Below, one piece after another: positions 54,091-62,894 of a stretch of DNA of 64,000 bases. A program made the translations under genes and the position numbers. The notes under the pieces are model-generated. The model searched no databases. It was not told where the DNA came from and was given only the letters and a program-made list of their open reading frames with translations. Location: assembly GCF_009766095.1 (NCBI RefSeq), contig NZ_LMUD01000023.1:408219-472218 (forward strand), in the 5' to 3' direction. Position 1 is the first letter of the stretch; the number at the start of each line of letters is the position of its first letter. This stretch comes from Granulicella sp. S190. GTDB taxonomy: Bacteria > Acidobacteriota > Terriglobia > Terriglobales > Acidobacteriaceae.

Positions 54091-54218
54091 GTGTTGATTT
54101 TGGGTACATCGCCGCGTACGGTACGGCCTCCAAGTGGTTCTCGAAGCGAAGCGCTTTGAACGGAGGTGCAGCGAAGCCTCCTGCTTGGACTCCATCACGA
54201 CGCGGATCTAATAAGCAT

Positions 54219-54686
54219 TCAGTCAGCCTCGTTGTGTTCCTTGTGGATTCTTACGACAAGATAGACAACGATGGCAAGATTGAGGAGGAGAACGATGCCC
54301 TTGGCGATCGTGGGATGACGATAGATCTCAAAGATCTCCAGCGGAATGAGAGAGGCCGTAATGATAGAGGTGAACCACTCCCCCCAGGGCTTCATGAGCC
54401 ACAGTCCCAGCCCCTCGGTTAGAAAAAGAGCGGCGTAGACGAAGCTGCCTATGCCGAGGTCTCTGAAATCCTTTGATGGAAGCTTCGCTATCTTGGCGAG
54501 AGCATGATCGACGTATCGGCCTCCAGGATTGATGCCAAATCTTGCAGCCAAGTGGGTCATCGCGTCAGCAGCGTTGTTGTCGTGAAGTAAGTGCAGGGCG
54601 CCAAGACCTACCGCAACCAGGGTGATGGCCTTCAGCAGCTTGAAGATGGCGATCAGGCGTAACAAACCTTTATCTCTTTTATTCAT
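54219..54686 (-). CDS. DUF2127 membrane protein
   Basis: 155 aa from ATG 54686 (MNKRDKGLLRLIAIFKLLKAI); the upstream frame is not part of the family. Four hydrophobic segments with the DUF2127 marks GLLRLIAIFKLLKAITLVAVGLGALHLL, GSFVYAALFLTEGLGLWLMKPWGEWFTSIITASLIPLEIFEI. Function unknown; often seen beside stress or transport genes. Confidence 0.9.
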   Translation of the reverse strand: MNKRDKGLLRLIAIFKLLKAITLVAVGLGALHLLHDNNAADAMTHLAARFGINPGGRYVDHALAKIAKLPSKDFRDLGIGSFVYAALFLTEGLGLWLMKPWGEWFTSIITASLIPLEIFEIYRHPTIAKGIVLLLNLAIVVYLVVRIHKEHNEAD

Positions 54687-54788
54687 GAGGATGCGATTGC
54701 TTTGAGGATCGATGCCCTTACGAAGCGGGTTGATCGGGCTGCTTCTCGATGGTAGCCGAATCGGTGAATACAAGCCCATTACTTAGCA

Positions 54789-54929
54789 CTAATAGCTCTG
54801 AACCGATGCAGCCTCGCACCGCCAAAGAAGATAGAAAACCGCTACTTCTTTCGGGTATAAATCCTGGAATGTATGCATCGCTTTGACCTGAGGCTCAAAG
54901 CGGTAAGGCCAAAAGAGTTCGTAGTCCAT
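54789..54929 (-). CDS. Possible 46-aa protein
   Basis: A short frame MDYELFWPYRFEPQVKAMHTF... with a protein-like composition (aromatic and charged residues mixed, VAVFYLLWRC core). It lies between the histidine-kinase stop and the DUF2127 gene on the same strand. No domain recognised and no strong ribosome-binding site, so this is tentative. Confidence 0.3.
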   Translation of the reverse strand: MDYELFWPYRFEPQVKAMHTFQDLYPKEVAVFYLLWRCEAASVQSY

Positions 54930-54968
54930 GTTGCGAATATTACGTCACTACAACAGCCCTTTTGTACT

Positions 54969-57900
54969 TCAGGGTCGCAACAGAGGTAGACATTTAAAGA
55001 GTACGCGGATTATCGGAGACCTAACTCCATACGCCCGATTGGCCGGAATAGTAACCGTAATCCGAGTTCCATTGGCAGTTGAGCTTACACACTCAAATTT
55101 AGCGCCGATCCTATCCGCACGCTCTTTCATTCCCACTAGTCCCCAGTGGCCCGGCCTTCCACCAGAACTGAGAAGTATCGGATCTATCCCTTTGCCGTCG
55201 TCTGCGCAGGAGACAGCGAACACTTTTTTCCCGTAGGTGATTTTTACCTCGACATGGGAAGGATCGGCATGCTGAAAGGCATTCGTGATGGCCTCGCGTC
55301 CAATGCAGAAGACTTCTTCGAGAATGATCGGATCGACGACACCTACGGGTCCCTCGGTTAGAACATCAAATCCGGCGTTGCTATAAAGCGTGAAGTGTCT
55401 ACCAACGCCGTCGAGAGCTTCAGCAAGCGTTAGATCCTTGAGTCTATCGGATCGGAGGCTTCTGACCCTGTTCCTTCCTTCTAATAAAATCGTGTCTGCC
55501 GATTTGAGAGCATCCTCCAGCATGCTGCGGGCACGTCCCCCCTCCGGAACCTCCTGCGACGCAACATCAAAGCGAAGCATAAGTCCCTGTACTCCCTGTA
55601 GAAGGGTATCGTGCAGATCGCGTGCAATTAGTACCCGTTCGTCGGCGCGTTCCTCAGCCCTGATTCTCGCCGTTTCGGTTACACGCCGGATTCGCAACAT
55701 GAGGATGAGCCAAACGGCGGCGACTGCAAGAGCGAAACACGCCAGGACGAACCACGCCGTCTGATAAAAAGCTGGCAAAACTTGAAAGCGAGTACTGGAG
55801 GGGTGACTCCAAACTCCTTCCCCATTGGAGGCGAGCACCTCAAAGGTGTAGTGGCCAGGACGTAGCTTTGTGTAAACAGCCTCAGTTCTGGATCCAACTT
55901 CTTGCCAGGTACTATCACTTCCTTCGAGCCGATAGCGATAGGTCACTCGCTCTGGGGCAGGTAGATTAATCCCAGCATATTTGATAACTAATGTGTTCAC
56001 CCCTGGCCGGATCTGGCGGTAATCAGGAAGGGCGGCCCCGTCGGCAGCAACCGACGAAATGGTCAAGACAGGCGCAATTAAATTCTGAGCCAGTCGCTTT
56101 GGATCTACATAGAACGCGGTGCTTGAGTTCGCAAACCAGATCGTTCCCCGGGCACCGCGAACGGCCGATGGCAGAGCGTAGCTGAGAGGTGCTGGTCCAA
56201 TGACAGTACCTTCGGTGATAAGTTGCGACTTCATTCGGTAGGTGGGAGAGTCGAGCGCTTTGAGGAATTCGGATTGCGGTATTCTCACCACGCCGTAAGC
56301 GACGTTCAGCCATAAATCGCCGTTGTCCGCTTCAACCAAGCCAGAGATTCCGCGCACATGAAGCTCGTCTTCCAGATGTAACTGTTCAAAGTTATTTCCG
56401 TGCTGCACTGCTATGCCATTCATGCCGCCGGCAAGAAATCCATGACTGATTTCCGCAAAAGCTGTGATGTCGCCGAGTGTCGGACATTGGAAGTTGTGCC
56501 CAGAATTATCTTCGAGCACGGCGATCGCGCCATTACCATAGCCAGCCCAGAGTCTTCCAGACCGGTCACGGTAGATGACGTTCCTTCCTTCCTTCTGAAC
56601 GCTCGGAACGGTGACTTGGGACCATCTTCCACCCTGCCATCGCCATAGTTCTACGGCATTGCGAAAGGTAACAAAAATCGACCCATCACTTGCTTCGATG
56701 ACTTGTTTAGCAGAGGAGGGCCGCATCCCTTCCGGAAGTGGGATATGAGTAGTCGTTTTACGATCAAACCGTCCGATGCCATGATCATCGGTGAACCAGA
56801 TGACGTTACTCGGGCCGCAGTAGATGGAATTGATCTCATATGTCTTATCTATGCGGGTGGTTGTCTGTCCGTCGCGGATCGAAACCAGTGGAGCAAGAGG
56901 CACCGCGATCCATACCTCGCCATCTGAACAACTCGTGACCATCATGCGCCGGTCCGATACTGGAATGTTTTCGGGATGAATTAGCTTGGGCTGCTCGAAT
57001 CGATCCAGGCCGCGCATTGTTCCTACCCAGATATCTCCTGAGGCATCTTTAAACATTGCGGTGGCGCTATCTGTACTAAGCCCCTGATCGCGCCCGAACC
57101 ACTTGAACTGCTTGTCCTGATCCACTGCGATGGGAATCGGAGTCTTTGTAATCTCACGCGGGCTAACCTTCAAGAGACCATACACCGATGCTATCCAAAG
57201 CTGGCCCTCCGGATCGAAAAGAAGAGTATCCGATAGCACATGCAGTCGGATCGGGTACTGGGACCGATGACCCTCCACGTCGAGGCGTCTTACGGTTGGG
57301 ATAGGTGCCCCCGCTCCTTCTTCGCCACCAACCCAAAGGCTGCCATCTGGCGACTCCGCGAACTGTATCAACTCCCCGCCAGCCTCGTTTGTCGCTTCAA
57401 ACTTATCCTGGTCTGGCTCTCGTCGGTAAATCCATTTGTTAGTTCCCACCCATTGTGTTCCCGCTTTATCGAAGAACATCTTATAAACGCGCTCGGATGA
57501 GAACGGTTCGTTCGGTGACTCTCGTTGCCATCGCTCTCCGCGTAGTTGCCAAAGGTGTAGACCGGCTATGGCCCACATCGTTCCATCATGAGCTTGAAGC
57601 AGCTGGTAGGTTGTATCTGGTGGAAGGCCTTCTTGGACTCCGTAGAGTTTGATATGGCCATTCCTGATTGCAGCTACACCGGCGGGTCTGAATCCTACCC
57701 ATACCGTCCCGTCACGAGCCACGCAAAGCGCTCTGATTGAGATTCGCGGCAATGGAGCTTCTCCCTGAGCAGGTTGAAAGAGAGAGAAAGTAGTGCCGTC
57801 GAAGCGGTAGAGGCCACTGCCGCTACCGATCCAGAGGATTCCGTCCGCGGTCTGTCCGAGACCGGCAATCTCCGAAGGAGCGCCATCCCGAGCCGTCCAC

Positions 57901-58031
57901 GACATATGATTGAGTTGAATCAGCTTGAGCGCATCCTGCGCATTTAGCCCATGCACTCCCACAAGGAGGATCAGCATGTAGGCGAATCTGCAGGACCAAG
58001 GCGAACAGAAAACCTTCAGGAAGATGATCAA
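54969..58031 (-). CDS. Propeller-sensor histidine kinase (Reg_prop, Y_Y_Y, HisKA_3, HATPase)
   Basis: 1,020 aa, TTG start with AGGAG six bases upstream. Signal peptide/anchor (about 8-32), then about 14 Reg_prop-type blades forming two periplasmic propellers (GILWIGSGSGLYRFDG, GTVWVGFRPAG, GDIWVGTMRGLDRF), a Y_Y_Y domain (PERVTYRYRLEGSDSTWQEVG, about 690-750), one membrane helix (about 760-780), then HisKA_3 with DLHDTLLQG (phospho-acceptor H807) and an ATPase domain (GREAITNAFQHADPS, DDGKGIDP). It senses an external ligand, often a polysaccharide. A CACAATTATTTGTG palindrome lies about 52 bp upstream (58083-58096). Its probable partner is the NarL-type regulator at 60074, with the oxidoreductase gene between. 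Confidence 0.93.
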   Translation of the reverse strand: MIIFLKVFCSPWSCRFAYMLILLVGVHGLNAQDALKLIQLNHMSWTARDGAPSEIAGLGQTADGILWIGSGSGLYRFDGTTFSLFQPAQGEAPLPRISIRALCVARDGTVWVGFRPAGVAAIRNGHIKLYGVQEGLPPDTTYQLLQAHDGTMWAIAGLHLWQLRGERWQRESPNEPFSSERVYKMFFDKAGTQWVGTNKWIYRREPDQDKFEATNEAGGELIQFAESPDGSLWVGGEEGAGAPIPTVRRLDVEGHRSQYPIRLHVLSDTLLFDPEGQLWIASVYGLLKVSPREITKTPIPIAVDQDKQFKWFGRDQGLSTDSATAMFKDASGDIWVGTMRGLDRFEQPKLIHPENIPVSDRRMMVTSCSDGEVWIAVPLAPLVSIRDGQTTTRIDKTYEINSIYCGPSNVIWFTDDHGIGRFDRKTTTHIPLPEGMRPSSAKQVIEASDGSIFVTFRNAVELWRWQGGRWSQVTVPSVQKEGRNVIYRDRSGRLWAGYGNGAIAVLEDNSGHNFQCPTLGDITAFAEISHGFLAGGMNGIAVQHGNNFEQLHLEDELHVRGISGLVEADNGDLWLNVAYGVVRIPQSEFLKALDSPTYRMKSQLITEGTVIGPAPLSYALPSAVRGARGTIWFANSSTAFYVDPKRLAQNLIAPVLTISSVAADGAALPDYRQIRPGVNTLVIKYAGINLPAPERVTYRYRLEGSDSTWQEVGSRTEAVYTKLRPGHYTFEVLASNGEGVWSHPSSTRFQVLPAFYQTAWFVLACFALAVAAVWLILMLRIRRVTETARIRAEERADERVLIARDLHDTLLQGVQGLMLRFDVASQEVPEGGRARSMLEDALKSADTILLEGRNRVRSLRSDRLKDLTLAEALDGVGRHFTLYSNAGFDVLTEGPVGVVDPIILEEVFCIGREAITNAFQHADPSHVEVKITYGKKVFAVSCADDGKGIDPILLSSGGRPGHWGLVGMKERADRIGAKFECVSSTANGTRITVTIPANRAYGVRSPIIRVLFKCLPLLRP

Positions 58032-58154
58032 TGCGCTCTCCTAACCCTTCGCTCTTCCCTTAGTCATGACTGATATGACCCACACAATTATTTGTGCGCT
58101 CTGAGACGTCGAGCCCACCGCCGCACGCGATCTTTCTCTTACTGATTTGTGACC

Positions 58155-59897
58155 TCAAGATGCAAGTCTAACTCTACAGTCTCCGGCAGCCAGAGAAGCA
58201 GTTTCTAAATTTATCTTGAGGTCTTCTAGATAGCGGTGGACGTCCGATATAACTGCTGAACCTTCTCCGACGGCAGAGGCGACACGTTTCACAGAGCCGG
58301 AGCGCACATCGCCAACTGCAAATATTCCTGGGCAACTTGTTCCTAGAGGCGACCCGTCATTGGATGCAGTATGGCCAGTCCTTAGAAAGCCATTGCGATC
58401 CAGATCCAACCGTCCTCGAAGCCAATCGGTGTTTGGATCGGCGCCAATCATCACAAAAATATCGCTTACCTCGTAAAACGTCTTTTCGCTACGGAGACTA
58501 TCAGTGATTGCGAAGCCGCTAAGCTTGTGATCACCAGAGATAGACTCGATTTCGGCATTCAGATGGAGGGTTATGCGCGGGCAGCAATTAATTCGTTGGA
58601 CGAGATAGTCCGACATGGTTGCCTCCAACACTGTGCCTCGCACGATCAAGTGCACGTGCTGGGCGCTATGCGAAAGATGGAGCGCAGCCTGCCCGGCAGA
58701 ATTGCCGCCTCCAACCACAGCAACTACCTGACCTTTGCATCGAGCAGATTCAATTGGCGTTGCGGCGTAGTGTATCCCTCTCAGCTCAAAACGCTCGTAT
58801 CCAGCTACTTGCAGCCTTCGGTAGCGGGCTCCGGTAGCGACGATCACAGTTCGAGAAGAGACGATATGGCCACCGGCCAGATAAAGCTTGTGCACACTGC
58901 CCAAACAATTCAAATCGACTACGTTCCGTGAGACAGAGAAGCGAGCCCCAAACTTCTGAGCCTGTATCTCTGCTCTCGAAGCGAGCTCCTGACCGGACAC
59001 TCCACTTGGAAATCCGAGGTAATTCTCAATCCGGGAACTCGTCCCTGCCTGACCGCCGGGAGCCGTACCTTCGAGAACGATCGTTCTCAGTCCTTCCGAC
59101 GCGGCATAGACTGCTGCAGCTAGTCCTGAGGGTCCCGCGCCGACAATGGCTACATCAAATGTGTCCTGCATGTGAAGCACATTGTTCATGCCAAGTTCGT
59201 CCGCGAGGTCCGTATTACTTGGGTTGCGCAACATCCGGCAATCGGGAAGAAATACCACAGGCAGTTCAGTCGAATCAAGATTTAGCCCCTGCAGCAACAA
59301 TTCAGCATGAGGATTCATCTCAGCGTCGATCAGTTTATTGGGATATCCGTTTCGGACAAGGAACTGCTGAGTACGCATGGTTGCGGCACTATGACCATGG
59401 CCGACTACGATGACGCCACCTTGCGAATGCTGAAGTAGAAAGGCACGTCTTCCAACCCATGCCTCTATGATGAGGTCCGTGATGTCGAGTTCGGTCCGCA
59501 TCAGTTGACGTAGGCCGTCAGCTCCGATACGCAGGATCCGACTACGTCTAGCGGCACGGCAACTTAAGAGCGTCTCCCTGCCGCTTAGCAGGTCGAGCTC
59601 TCCTGAAAACTGACCCTTGGTGAGGGTAGCGAGCGGATAAAACGACCCGTTGCGTTTGTGTTCCAGTAATTCGATTGCGCCATCGATCACCACAAAGAAG
59701 TCGGCACTTTGGGAGCCACGCGCGAAGAGAACCGCGCCTGAATGGAACTCCTCTTCCTTGCCATAAACAAAAAGTCTTTTGATCATATGGGAGGTCAGCA
59801 TTGGCTCAGCACCCGCTTTACGAATCGTACTTCCATTTACGTCGGTCGTAGAGAACGTGCCCGATTGTTCTGAAGTTGTGCTAAGTGACAGTGCCAT
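58155..59897 (-). CDS. cNMP-binding domain fused to a thioredoxin-reductase-like FAD enzyme
   Basis: 580 aa from ATG 59897, with AAGGAG five bases upstream (GTG 59903 would add two). N-terminal cyclic-nucleotide-binding domain (about 40-150: FHSGAVLFARGSQSADFFVVIDGAIELLEHK, GQFSGELDLLSGRETLLSCRAA). Middle region with thioredoxin-like fold remnants, then a two-Rossmann FAD/NAD(P)H part (AIVGAGPSGLAAAVYAASEG, EGTAPGGQAGTSSRIENYLGFP, AVVGGGNSAGQAALHLS, GIFAVGDVRSGSVKRVASAVGEG). The CxxC redox centre of thioredoxin reductases is replaced by YAATPIES, so it probably does not reduce disulfides by the usual route. Ligand and partner are unknown. Confidence 0.92.
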   Translation of the reverse strand: MALSLSTTSEQSGTFSTTDVNGSTIRKAGAEPMLTSHMIKRLFVYGKEEEFHSGAVLFARGSQSADFFVVIDGAIELLEHKRNGSFYPLATLTKGQFSGELDLLSGRETLLSCRAARRSRILRIGADGLRQLMRTELDITDLIIEAWVGRRAFLLQHSQGGVIVVGHGHSAATMRTQQFLVRNGYPNKLIDAEMNPHAELLLQGLNLDSTELPVVFLPDCRMLRNPSNTDLADELGMNNVLHMQDTFDVAIVGAGPSGLAAAVYAASEGLRTIVLEGTAPGGQAGTSSRIENYLGFPSGVSGQELASRAEIQAQKFGARFSVSRNVVDLNCLGSVHKLYLAGGHIVSSRTVIVATGARYRRLQVAGYERFELRGIHYAATPIESARCKGQVVAVVGGGNSAGQAALHLSHSAQHVHLIVRGTVLEATMSDYLVQRINCCPRITLHLNAEIESISGDHKLSGFAITDSLRSEKTFYEVSDIFVMIGADPNTDWLRGRLDLDRNGFLRTGHTASNDGSPLGTSCPGIFAVGDVRSGSVKRVASAVGEGSAVISDVHRYLEDLKINLETASLAAGDCRVRLAS

Positions 59898-59989
59898 CTT
59901 CACTCCTTCTTGCGGCGAAAGAAAAAGAACTGATGGATGGATTGTGGCAGAACACCCAGGAAGGGGAAGCTCAATTACGGTCGTCCACC

Positions 59990-60006
59990 TACCCTCCTTT
60001 AGGGTA
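59990..60006. promoter_or_regulatory. Palindrome TACCCT-N5-AGGGTA
   Basis: Inverted repeat (TACCCT 59990-59995, AGGGTA 60001-60006), 93 bp upstream of the oxidoreductase start, in the region following the response-regulator gene. It belongs with the sites at 61875, 62158 and 62737. Confidence 0.5.
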
Positions 60007-60073
60007 AGTCACGGTTCTCTAAGATCAGGCGCAACCTGCGACCGTTGCCACGATCACATCTATGCATTATTGA

Positions 60074-60703
60074 TTAGGCGTCAAGAAAGCCGCGTTTCAT
60101 AGCGATCGTGACAGCATGTGTGCGATCATTCGCCTGCAACTTAGCCAGAATATTTTTCATGTGGCCTTTCACCGTATCCTCAGAAATCGATAACCGATCG
60201 GCGATGATTTTGTTGGCGCAGCCAGCCGCGACGCACCGAAGTACCTCTATCTCACGTGCCGAGAGCGCGTCCGCCGTGAAGTGCTCAGCGATCTCGGAGG
60301 CAATCTCCGGCGGAATTCGGCGCTGCCCTGAATGAACAGTGCGGATCGTATTAATGAGATCAGTGCGAAACGTTCCCTTGAGAATGTAACCGACAGCTCC
60401 TACCTGCAGGGCGCGTGAAGCTTGGATATCGCCAGAATACGTTGTAAGAATCACAATGCGTGCGTTAGGGAACTCCTTGCGGATAGCTTCCGTTGCATCT
60501 ATCCCATTCATCTGCGGCATCTGCAGATCCATCAGCGTAACGTCTGGCCGGTGCTGCCGGAATGCGGCAACTGCTTCCAAACCGTTTTTAGCCTCTGCGA
60601 CAAGTTCCATATCACTTTGCTGTTGAAGTGCAAAAGCTATGCCATCCCGAACCAGCGGGTGGTCGTCCGCGCAGAGTACTCGAATTTTATTAGAGGTTGT
60701 CAT
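60074..60703 (-). CDS. NarL/FixJ-family response regulator
   Basis: 209 aa. Receiver domain with D13/D14, phospho-acceptor D59 in VTLMDLQMPQMNG, T87 and K109 in GYILKG, followed by a LuxR-type HTH (LSAREIEVLRCVAAGCANKIIADRLSISEDTVKGHMKNILAKL, about 145-200). Partner kinase is probably the HisKA_3 enzyme at 54969, which is the family that pairs with NarL regulators. The ACCCT...AGGGT palindromes nearby are plausible targets. Starts with ATG 60703. Confidence 0.95.
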   Translation of the reverse strand: MTTSNKIRVLCADDHPLVRDGIAFALQQQSDMELVAEAKNGLEAVAAFRQHRPDVTLMDLQMPQMNGIDATEAIRKEFPNARIVILTTYSGDIQASRALQVGAVGYILKGTFRTDLINTIRTVHSGQRRIPPEIASEIAEHFTADALSAREIEVLRCVAAGCANKIIADRLSISEDTVKGHMKNILAKLQANDRTHAVTIAMKRGFLDA

Positions 60704-60746
60704 TATTTTATGCCCCGATCTTCAGCAGATACGTGAGGGAAACGGC

Positions 60747-60782
60747 GCTGTGGAGAAGTCCTGGATAGTCTTTCTCCACAGC
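60747..60782 (-). terminator. Hairpin between hydrolase and response regulator
   Basis: A perfect 11-bp stem GCTGTGGAGAA (60747-60757) / TTCTCCACAGC (60772-60782) right after the stop of the alpha/beta hydrolase. There is no T-run on the transcribed side, so efficiency is uncertain. Confidence 0.55.
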
Positions 60783-60789
60783 ATTCTAG

Positions 60790-61809
60790 CTACGTCTTGA
60801 TGAACTCGAGGAGGTCGGCATTGATCTGCTCTGCATGCGTCGTCGGCATTCCGTGAGGAAACCCAGGATAAGCCTTCAGTGTGCCATGCTTCAAAAGCTT
60901 TGCTGACAGCGGCCCGGAGTCGGGAAAAGGAACAATCTGGTCGTCCTCACCGTGCATGACCAACGTGGGGACTTCGATCTTCTTCAGGTCTTCAGTGAAG
61001 TCGGTCTCCGAGAACGCTTTAATGCAGTCGTATTGAGCCTTGATTCCGCCCATCATACCCTGGCGCCACCAGTTGTCTCTTACTCCCTGGGATATAACCG
61101 CACCTGGTCTGTTGTAGCCATAGAAGGGAAGAGTAATGTCCTGGTAGAACTGCGCACGCTGATTCGCGGTGCCTTCACGGATCTTATCAAACACCTCGAC
61201 CGGCGTACCTCCAGGATTCTTCTCTGACTTGACCATAACCGGTGGCACGGAGCTTATCAGCACGGCTTTCGCGACTCGACCCTTCCCGTATCGGGCAACG
61301 TAACGTGCTACTTCACCACCACCTGTGGAGTGACCGATGTGAATAGCCTCTCTCAGGTCAAGTTTCGTGACCAACTCGGCAACATCGGCCGCGTAGGTAT
61401 CCATTTCGTTTCCTGTCACCGTCTGTGTCGAACGCCCATGACCACGCCGATCATGTGCGATCACCCTGTATCCTCGCTCTAGAAAAAACATCATCTGTGT
61501 GTCCCAGTCGTCTGCTGAAAGCGGCCAACCGTGATGGAAGAAGAGAGGCTGACCGGTTCCCCAGTCTTTGAAATAAATCTGTGTACCATCTTTGACCGTG
61601 ATCATATTCATCGGATTCTCCTTATATTGTTGGTTTGTGGAAAGTTGGTTGAGAGTTGCCGCCGTTGCGGAATGCGGCAGCGAGAGCGCTGCAACAGATG
61701 ATGCAGCCGCAACAACGAAGTGCCGGCGGCTAAACCTCGTGAGTGAGGATCGGCGGGTACTCGTATTGATTTCTTCCGTACATGAACTGGACGATGTATC
61801 GAACGTCAT
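60790..61809 (-). CDS. Alpha/beta hydrolase, non-haem chloroperoxidase type, with Tat signal
   Basis: 339 aa from ATG 61809, with a Tat-like N-terminus ([19 protein letters not shown], about 24-50). The hydrolase body starts at [20 protein letters not shown]; triad parts are GHS161-TGGGE, Asp in [10 protein letters not shown], and His in GFPHGM. Oxyanion segment HHGWPLS. The family covers esterases and perhydrolases once called chloroperoxidases. A second, stronger start (AAGGAG, six bases before ATG 61611) would make a 273-aa version without the signal. A palindrome (61875-61886) lies 66 bp upstream. Confidence 0.93.
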   Translation of the reverse strand: MTFDTSSSSCTEEINTSTRRSSLTRFSRRHFVVAAASSVAALSLPHSATAATLNQLSTNQQYKENPMNMITVKDGTQIYFKDWGTGQPLFFHHGWPLSADDWDTQMMFFLERGYRVIAHDRRGHGRSTQTVTGNEMDTYAADVAELVTKLDLREAIHIGHSTGGGEVARYVARYGKGRVAKAVLISSVPPVMVKSEKNPGGTPVEVFDKIREGTANQRAQFYQDITLPFYGYNRPGAVISQGVRDNWWRQGMMGGIKAQYDCIKAFSETDFTEDLKKIEVPTLVMHGEDDQIVPFPDSGPLSAKLLKHGTLKAYPGFPHGMPTTHAEQINADLLEFIKT

Positions 61810-61874
61810 AGCAACCCTCCGGCTTATCAGTTTCTGCTATTGCAATAAGACAACAGGAAGTTCAAAGGAGCGCG

Positions 61875-61886
61875 ACCCTTTAGGGT
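61875..61886. promoter_or_regulatory. Palindrome ACCCTTTAGGGT
   Basis: Perfect ACCCT/AGGGT arms around TT, 66 bp upstream of the hydrolase start (61809). Second member of the shared palindrome set of this island. Confidence 0.5.
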
Positions 61887-62259
61887 TGGCTCTCATGTAC
61901 GAGATAGGGTCGTGCATCAAGCAGCGGGGTACTGTCCTTTACATCAGGCATTAATAGGCGGAGGGCCAATCGCGTTTTATTGTGAGCGAACAACCTCTCG
62001 GCGCCTTGATCGCATTGGATCATTCGGGACACTACATTACCGCTCTGAGACGCAAGAGCAAGAGACTTGTTCCTTGCCCTCTATGGAAAAACTCAACATA
62101 CAACTACGCGAAGGTTGTCGAGCTCTCTAAAACACCATCAAGTGGCACGTTGAAGCCACCCTTTAGAGTATTCACCGAGGAAGATCCGGCGATTATTGTA
62201 GAAAAAATGCTGATACTTTCGTATCTCGCGAGTGTCGCGATTCTGGTAATCGAAGTGAA
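61887..62259. other. Intergenic stretch, no firm gene
   Basis: Divergent region between the hydrolase and the kinase fragment. A 102-codon frame (61982-62290, GTG start) ends in a hydrophobic run (ILSYLASVAILVIEV) but has no recognised domain and no ribosome-binding site; it could be the eroded N-terminus of the following fragment. The ACCCTTTAGAGT site at 62158 lies here. Confidence 0.4.
62158..62169. promoter_or_regulatory. Palindrome-like ACCCTTTAGAGT
   Basis: One mismatch from ACCCTTTAGGGT. It lies about 90 bp before the kinase-fragment ORF. Confidence 0.4.
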
Positions 62260-62691
62260 ATGGCTTCACGATGTGGGCAAATTCGTATGATCCTCCACGT
62301 AATTCATCAAGACATTTTTTCCTGGGCGAGGTTCTGGACTGGAGGAAATTCATGGAACGATCCAGCAGTTCATATGAATCCCCGGCACGTAGCATTTATC
62401 TTTTTTGTGTTGTTGAGCCTGCAACACCTGGCCTACTTACTGCGGTTACGATACATAGCTCATAGGCTTAGACGGGAAGCTGGTAAGCATTCTGAAGAGG
62501 CACTCCGTTTGGCGCAGGGGTTCAATGACAAGCTTCTGCAATCCATATATGGACTGATGCTTCATTTGGGCGTAGTGATCGAAACACTTCCCGAGAACGA
62601 CCCTCTCCTGAAATCTCTTAGAATCGCACTTGCTCGTGCCGACGATATCTATCGCGAGGTGCGAAGTGCTATAGAGCAAACCCGTGATTAG
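62260..62691 (+). CDS. Orphan, degenerate HisKA_3 fragment with a membrane helix
   Basis: At most 143 aa; ATG 62287 or 62374 are also possible starts, and no good ribosome-binding site precedes any of them. One membrane helix (about 44-62), then a dimerisation-helix segment (GFNDKLLQSIYGLMLHLGVV, LKSLRIALARADDIYREVRSAIEQTRD) that matches HisKA_3 kinases such as DLHDTLLQGVQGLMLRF at 54969, but the phospho-acceptor His is Asn89 and no ATPase domain follows. It may be a pseudokinase remnant or a dimerisation partner of the full kinase. A strong GGAGG before an ATG in another frame (62352) hints at an ancestral frameshift. Confidence 0.5.
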   Translation: MASRCGQIRMILHVIHQDIFSWARFWTGGNSWNDPAVHMNPRHVAFIFFVLLSLQHLAYLLRLRYIAHRLRREAGKHSEEALRLAQGFNDKLLQSIYGLMLHLGVVIETLPENDPLLKSLRIALARADDIYREVRSAIEQTRD

Positions 62692-62736
62692 AGATTAAAC
62701 AGAGCAAGTTCAGCGCCCGATCTGGGCACACTCCTT

Positions 62737-62752
62737 ATACCCGAAAGGGTAT
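62737..62752. promoter_or_regulatory. Palindrome ATACCCGAAAGGGTAT
   Basis: Perfect 6-bp arms ATACCC/GGGTAT around GAAA, 143 bp before the EstC-like gene. Fourth member of the palindrome set; its core is CCCGAAAGGG rather than CCCTTTAGGG. Confidence 0.5.
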
Positions 62753-62894
62753 CGACGTTACAGAAGGCAGTCTCCATAATCCTTTTCAGCAGCAGATAGC
62801 TAGGTGCTGCAGATGGACCGAGCGGTGGTCCGCCACCGTTCGCATGTCTTCAATCAACCGTCCGGTATGGGCGGTCAACATTCAAGGAGATTCT

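Noticed and set aside
53990..54218. Integrase or phage remnant next to tRNA-Ser
   Set aside because: No integrase-like sequence and no duplicated tRNA end are visible; only hairpins.
61982..62290. 102-aa ORF ending in a hydrophobic segment
   Set aside because: No domain, no ribosome-binding site and weak codon character; kept only as a possible eroded N-terminus.
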